From positions 17,916,350 to 17,980,349 of the forward strand of contig CM055608.1 in assembly GCA_029379385.1 (NCBI GenBank): DNA of 64,000 nucleotides. The letters run 5' to 3'. A program made the translations under genes and the position numbers. Shown here one piece after another: positions 60,244 through 64,000 of this stretch. How positions within the stretch are numbered: the stretch's first letter is position 1; the number at the start of each line of letters is the position of its first letter. The DNA comes from Quillaja saponaria. Lineage: Eukaryota; Streptophyta; Magnoliopsida; Fabales; Quillajaceae. The notes under the pieces are model-generated. The model was not told the origin of the DNA and did no database searches. It was given only the letters and a program-made list of their open reading frames with translations.

Positions 60244-61160
60244 AATATAGGGCTAAATCTTTGTAAAATTCTTCTACATAATTCAAACCGCCTAGAAATC
60301 TCTGTAATTGTTGTTTTTCCTATAACTTATTAGGAAATTTGTCAGCAAATTGAATTGCTCATTGATCTTTTAGAAATATTGTGACCTAAGAATCGAATAA
60401 CAATTTGGAATATTTTTACCTTTTTCACTGAAACTGCTAATCTTGCCTTAGTGACAATATTAAAAAACATATGAAAATGTTTAAAATGTTTCTCAATAGA
60501 AGGAGAAAACACTAAAACATCATCAATGTAAACAATTATATATTCATGATAAGGATTGAAAATATCATTCATAATATTTTGAAATTCAGAGGGAGCAATT
60601 TTCAATCCAAATGGCATGATATTCCATTCATAATGTCCAAAAAGTACTGTAAAAACAGTTTTGTACCTATCTTTTTCAGTTATCTGAATTTGCTAGTATC
60701 CTGATTTCATATCGAATTTAGAAAATATCTTGGCAGCATAAAGTCTATTAAGCAGATCCTTCTTATTAGGGATCAGATATCTTATCCACCTTAAGACTTT
60801 ATTCAAAGGCTTTCGAGTTCTGTAGCATTTTCAACGTAAAATGCAGGGCAATTCGAAGGACTGTAACTTTTTCTAATTAATCCATTTTTCAATAATTCTT
60901 CAATTTCTTTTTTATAGATTTCTAGATGTCTAGGTCCCATAATAATAAATCTAGCCTTAGTAGGAACCTGTTTTTCAGAGAAATCTAGCTCATAAGGCAA
61001 TTCTATTATATGTTGTTTCCTGTTCCAAAAAGCATTACGAATCTCAGTACATATTGTTAGTTCTATTTTATTTTGAAATTTTTTAATTTCTTCTTGCAAC
61101 TTTGAAGACTTTATTTGTTCTTCAATTCTTTTATATTTTATCTCTTCTTTAAGAGACATT
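60244..61160 (-). pseudogene. Endogenous pararetrovirus RT / RNase H region (minus)
   Basis: 61159-60803 covers the RT entry region (PTKARFIIMGPRHLEIYKKE, then IEELLKNGLIRKSYSPSNCP). 60617-60342 covers the palm, with MPFGLKIAPSEFQNIMNDIF and the catalytic box YIDD intact. The RNase H start (RFLGGLNYVEEFYKD) follows near 60280 and is cut by LINE I. Between 60800 and 60620 the frame is lost. RT of Caulimoviridae type, which copies viral pregenomic RNA into DNA; inactive here. Confidence 0.88.
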
Positions 61161-61275
61161 AGAAAATTTTCTTTTCTTTTTGTGGTATTTTTATTAGATT
61201 TATTTAATGGATTCTAGGTTTTTCAACAAATTGAAATTTAATTTGTCTTCCTTTTATTATTGTTTCAATCCCTGA

Positions 61276-61680
61276 TTAATCAATCTTAGATATAGGGAAT
61301 AACATATGTAGGAAGTGATTTCTTAGGATTACTCTTTGAGATAGGCCTTTTACTAATACAAAGGGCAGAGGAAAACAGACCTTGTTATTGCAGACTGCAG
61401 CATTTGATAACTTATAGTCTATTATCAGTCTATCTCTATTAGCTGCATGAAGAATTTGAGTAGTCTTTTGAAAGTACTTTGAGGGCACTAATCCTTCTTT
61501 AATACAATTCAAATCTGCTACTAAATCTATTAGATAGATTGAAAACTAAATTCCTTGTTCACTACTATTGTTATTTTAGTGAACCATTTTTGGGCTATTA
61601 CTAGTTTTATAGCACAAACCCATCCTTTTGGATCATTTAGGATATTAACAGACTCTTCATTAGGTTCCTGTATCATTATA
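61276..61680 (-). pseudogene. Endogenous pararetrovirus aspartic protease region (minus)
   Basis: Reads GWVCAIKLVIAQKWFTKI upstream (61640-61580), then a stop, then DLVADLNCIKEGLVPSKYFQ and VCFPLPFVLVKGLSQRVIL (to 61276). The active-site triad, Asp-Ser/Thr-Gly in this family, reads DLV, so the catalytic motif is lost. The protease would cut the viral polyprotein. Confidence 0.82.
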
Positions 61681-61787
61681 CCTTTTCCTTTATTTTCAGG
61701 TTCTTGATCTTTTATTTCTTTTCATGATTCCCATAAAAGATTTTGAAACTGGTCTTCATCAAATTCTTCTACAACTGAAACTCTTTG

Positions 61788-62860
61788 TTATAGAGTTTTT
61801 AATTCTTCTTTTATTTCATTCATTTCTGCTTTTAGATCATCTATTGTTGGTTCTTTAGAAGAAGTGTTGACAGTTTTTACTCGTTCAATGATATTCTTAA
61901 AAGAATAAGAATCATCTTTTATGCTTCCTTTAATTCCTGAACTTTCATCCCTAGAAGACAATTGGATATAATTTTCAAGTTGTATTCTCCTTTCTTCTGG
62001 GTCTTGAATTTTATCTATTAAGTCTAGAATCAAACTTTCTTTCTTAGAGAGCACATTAAGACTTGAGTTATTTAATCCTATAGATTTAAGGATACACTCA
62101 TCACAATCGTTGTCAAAGCAGCACCTAGATTTTTTAGAATTATTTGACTCATAACTAAACTCTTCTTCAGAGTTGTCTAGGTTTGAGTCTGATTTAGGTT
62201 GCTCTGATATGAAAGCATTCATTTCTTCTCTTTCCTCATCAGATTCCTCTAACAAGATTTGACACAAAGATTTCTTTAATCTTTCATCTGTTTAGAGGGC
62301 ATTTATCTTCTTCTTAACTCTGTATTTATTTTGGAAATGTCCTGACTTTTCACATTTGTAACAGATAGGATGTTTTTTGTAATTAGTTTCCTTAACTACA
62401 GGTTTTTTATTAGGTTCGTAGTAACCTGTTTTTTGTTTTTCATTCTTTTTGTAATGTTTTCTCTTATAGGGTTTATTAGAGAATTTCTTCTGAAATTTGA
62501 GTCTTTTTAGATTGTTTAAATTGACTTCCTGTGGGGTATCCAAATTGTTCACATAAATTTTCTAAAGCTCTTTTCTCACTCAATTTCTCTTTATCAATTT
62601 GACGTTTTAATCTAATATTGTTATATAACGATATTCTTTTTGATACTACCTCTGATGCTAATTCACCATAAGTGTAGCTACTATAGGGTATATTGCCTCC
62701 ATGCTTATCTTTCAATTTATTTCTTATTTTGTCTGCAAATAAGTTGGAAACCAGCTAAATTTTTTTTTCTTCCAAAAATCAGCTTCACTGTTTGGTCTCT
62801 GATAAACTCTGGATAGAAAGACATCTTTATAGAAATGGGACAAATTTGGACACCTAAGAA
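61788..62860 (-). pseudogene. Endogenous pararetrovirus capsid C-terminus with zinc finger (minus)
   Basis: 62860-62476 contains KDVFLSRVYQRPNS in broken frames and IPYSSYTYGELASEVVSKRI. 62552-62292 is a Lys-rich stretch ending in ICYKCEKSGHFQNKYRV, a CCHC finger whose last Cys is Tyr. 62267-61788 is an acidic, Ser-rich linker to the protease. This order (capsid, basic region, CX2CX4HX4C, linker) is standard for Caulimoviridae polyproteins. Confidence 0.82.
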
Positions 62861-62865
62861 CCTAA

Positions 62866-62995
62866 TAAAAGATTTGTTAATATCCTAAATGATCTAGAAG
62901 GATGGGTTTGTACTGTAGAGCTAATAATAGCCCAAAAATGATTCACTAAAATAATAATCGTAGTGAACAATGAATTTAATTTTCAATCTACATTT
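62866..62995 (+). repeat. Inverted duplicate of the pararetrovirus protease leader
   Basis: On the plus strand this block repeats, with substitutions, the minus-strand sequence of 61541-61665 (NILNDLEGWVC against NILNDPKGWVC). The virus segment is therefore present twice in opposite orientation about 1.2 kb apart. Confidence 0.82.
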
Positions 62996-63660
62996 GTGAT
63001 TTTGTCATTTCACGTTGGATTAAATGACCCAATGAATCTAGGGGCTAGTGTAATGCTCGCCAATCTTGTTCTTTGTTTGTAAGAAGGAGATAGAATTGCC
63101 CCCACTTGATTTAAAACATTACAAGATTTTTAGTAATCGTACGATTTGTTTATTCATGTCCTTTGCATACTATTTTTTTCCACCTCTCCCTTTTTTCAAT
63201 GTATCTGGCCTACATCTTACTAGAAAGTGATGAAAATGACAGGAATTTTAAAATTTGTGAGGATGTGCTTTCTTTTATAATTATTGTCTTGTTTAAAAAT
63301 TACCTCAATTTTTAATTTAATCTTTTAAAATATTTTCTAGCCAATTTCATTTCTCTATACAAAATTTATCAATCAACTTGTATTTCCATGTTCCTATGTT
63401 GTATATAAATAAAATTATTCTTTATAATTAAAGGATAAATGAATGAAAAAGTTTTCTTACTCATAAAAATAAATTAAATATGTAAGTAAAATTATTTCAT
63501 GCCGTCCAAATAGGAGATGCCAAGTGATGCCGTCCTATCATCGTTTGGTGTCGTTGAATCCAATGATATCTGCCGATTTCGGATCTTTAAGACCTAACTT
63601 TTACATCCCTCACCCATCTGTTTGCCCCATTTTTGTCAGTCTTTTCTCTGGAGTTCAGCA
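62996..63660. other. Intergenic DNA upstream of the DUF3339 gene
   Basis: No gene, repeat or element end was recognised. AT-rich with a more mixed stretch at 63500-63650 that likely holds the proximal promoter. Confidence 0.5.
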
Positions 63661-63670
63661 AATATAAATA
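63661..63670 (+). promoter_or_regulatory. TATA-like box of the DUF3339 gene
   Basis: AATATAAATA lies 65-74 bases upstream of the start codon, a normal plant distance allowing a transcription start near 63695-63700. Based on position and wording only. Confidence 0.5.
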
Positions 63671-63734
63671 TACTTGTGCCCCCAACTTTAATACATAAAT
63701 CCATTTATATATCATCTATTAAGTGATAGTTAAA

Positions 63735-63944
63735 ATGGCTGATTGGGGTCCTGTGGTGATTGCAGTGGTGCTTTTTGTGCTTTTAACACCAGGGCTATTG
63801 TTTCAGTTGCCAGGCAAAAGCCGAGCAGTAGAGTTTGCAAACATGCAAACAAGTGGCGTCTCTATTTTGGTACATACCATTATCTTCTTCGGCTTCATCA
63901 CCATCTTCCTCATTGCCATTGGAGTTCACATTACCACTGGATAA
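63735..63944 (+). CDS. DUF3339 family small membrane protein
   Basis: An intact 69-codon single-exon frame, MADWGPVVIAVVLFVLLTPG to the C-terminal GVHITTG. The family (about 68-70 aa, plant-specific, multigene) starts MADWGP-V and keeps LLFQLPGK and the FANMQTSG block, all present. Two hydrophobic segments at residues about 6-24 and 45-66 flank a short polar loop, giving a hairpin membrane topology. The cellular role is unknown. ATG 63735 is chosen because the family always begins there. It sits downstream of a plant TATA box and is the only undamaged coding region in the window besides parts of the coiled-coil gene. Confidence 0.93.
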   Translation: MADWGPVVIAVVLFVLLTPGLLFQLPGKSRAVEFANMQTSGVSILVHTIIFFGFITIFLIAIGVHITTG

Positions 63945-64000
63945 TTAATTTTGTCACCAAGTTTTAACAGTACGTAGATCTATTTACAAAGTCTTGATTG

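Noticed and set aside
63723..63734. Earlier GTG start for the DUF3339 protein
   Set aside because: Plant translation begins at ATG, and the family's conserved N-terminus MADWGP starts at 63735.
1..64000. CRISPR arrays, bacterial operons, phage genes
   Set aside because: No regularly spaced short repeats with unique spacers, and gene structure is clearly plant (introns, plant retroelements).

Overview
This is a retrotransposon-rich window of a plant nuclear genome, almost certainly a eudicot. It is AT-rich, with intron-bearing genes, Ty3/gypsy (Athila-type and Tekay/Del-like) and Ty1/copia LTR elements, L1-type LINEs carrying a C-terminal RNase H, a tRNA-derived SINE, and relics of an endogenous pararetrovirus (Caulimoviridae). 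There is no bacterial-style operon and no CRISPR array. Only two loci look like host genes: a large coiled-coil protein gene (38307-42579, four coding exons, plus strand) and a small DUF3339 membrane protein gene (63735-63944, plus strand). An NLR (disease-resistance) LRR fragment at about 29.6-31.3 kb is a pseudogene.

Layout. 1-299: an Athila-type reverse-transcriptase relic. 300-23571: element A, an LTR element with 3.4-kb LTRs around only 1.0 kb of internal DNA. Its right LTR is split by B, a 3.7-kb solo LTR of the same superfamily in inverse orientation (target duplication ATAAG). B is split by C, an Athila-type element on the minus strand. C's own LTR is split by D, a full-length 6.25-kb LINE with a 14-bp target duplication. 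23572-28631: the rest of A's LTR2 is cut by E1, a minus-strand Athila-type LTR, which is cut by F, a plus-strand Athila element with LTR, PBS, gag and protease. 28632-31549: 5'-truncated LINE J, itself interrupted by a 2.0-kb segment carrying the NLR fragment and bounded by a 9-bp near-duplication. 31570-33866: two more Athila-type LTRs (E2 minus, G plus).

33867-36500 is AT-rich and holds a foldback element with a telomere-like core, a SINE and a probable MITE. 36840-42700 is the coiled-coil gene, with a duplicated 5'-UTR splice acceptor and one apparent 2-bp frameshift. 42715-43870 is a plus-strand pararetrovirus capsid-region relic directly behind the gene. 45452-56641 is LINE H (plus), split inside its endonuclease by a decayed 6.2-kb copia element (target duplication GGTGT). 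56714-60243 is LINE I (minus). 60244-62995 is a second pararetrovirus relic (minus, capsid to reverse transcriptase) with an internal inverted duplication. 63735-63944 is the DUF3339 gene.

All element coding regions seen are broken by stops and frameshifts, so nothing mobile in the window looks autonomous today. Element boundaries come from reading terminal motifs, target duplications and copy-to-copy similarity by eye. Percent identities and ages were not computed unless a count is given.
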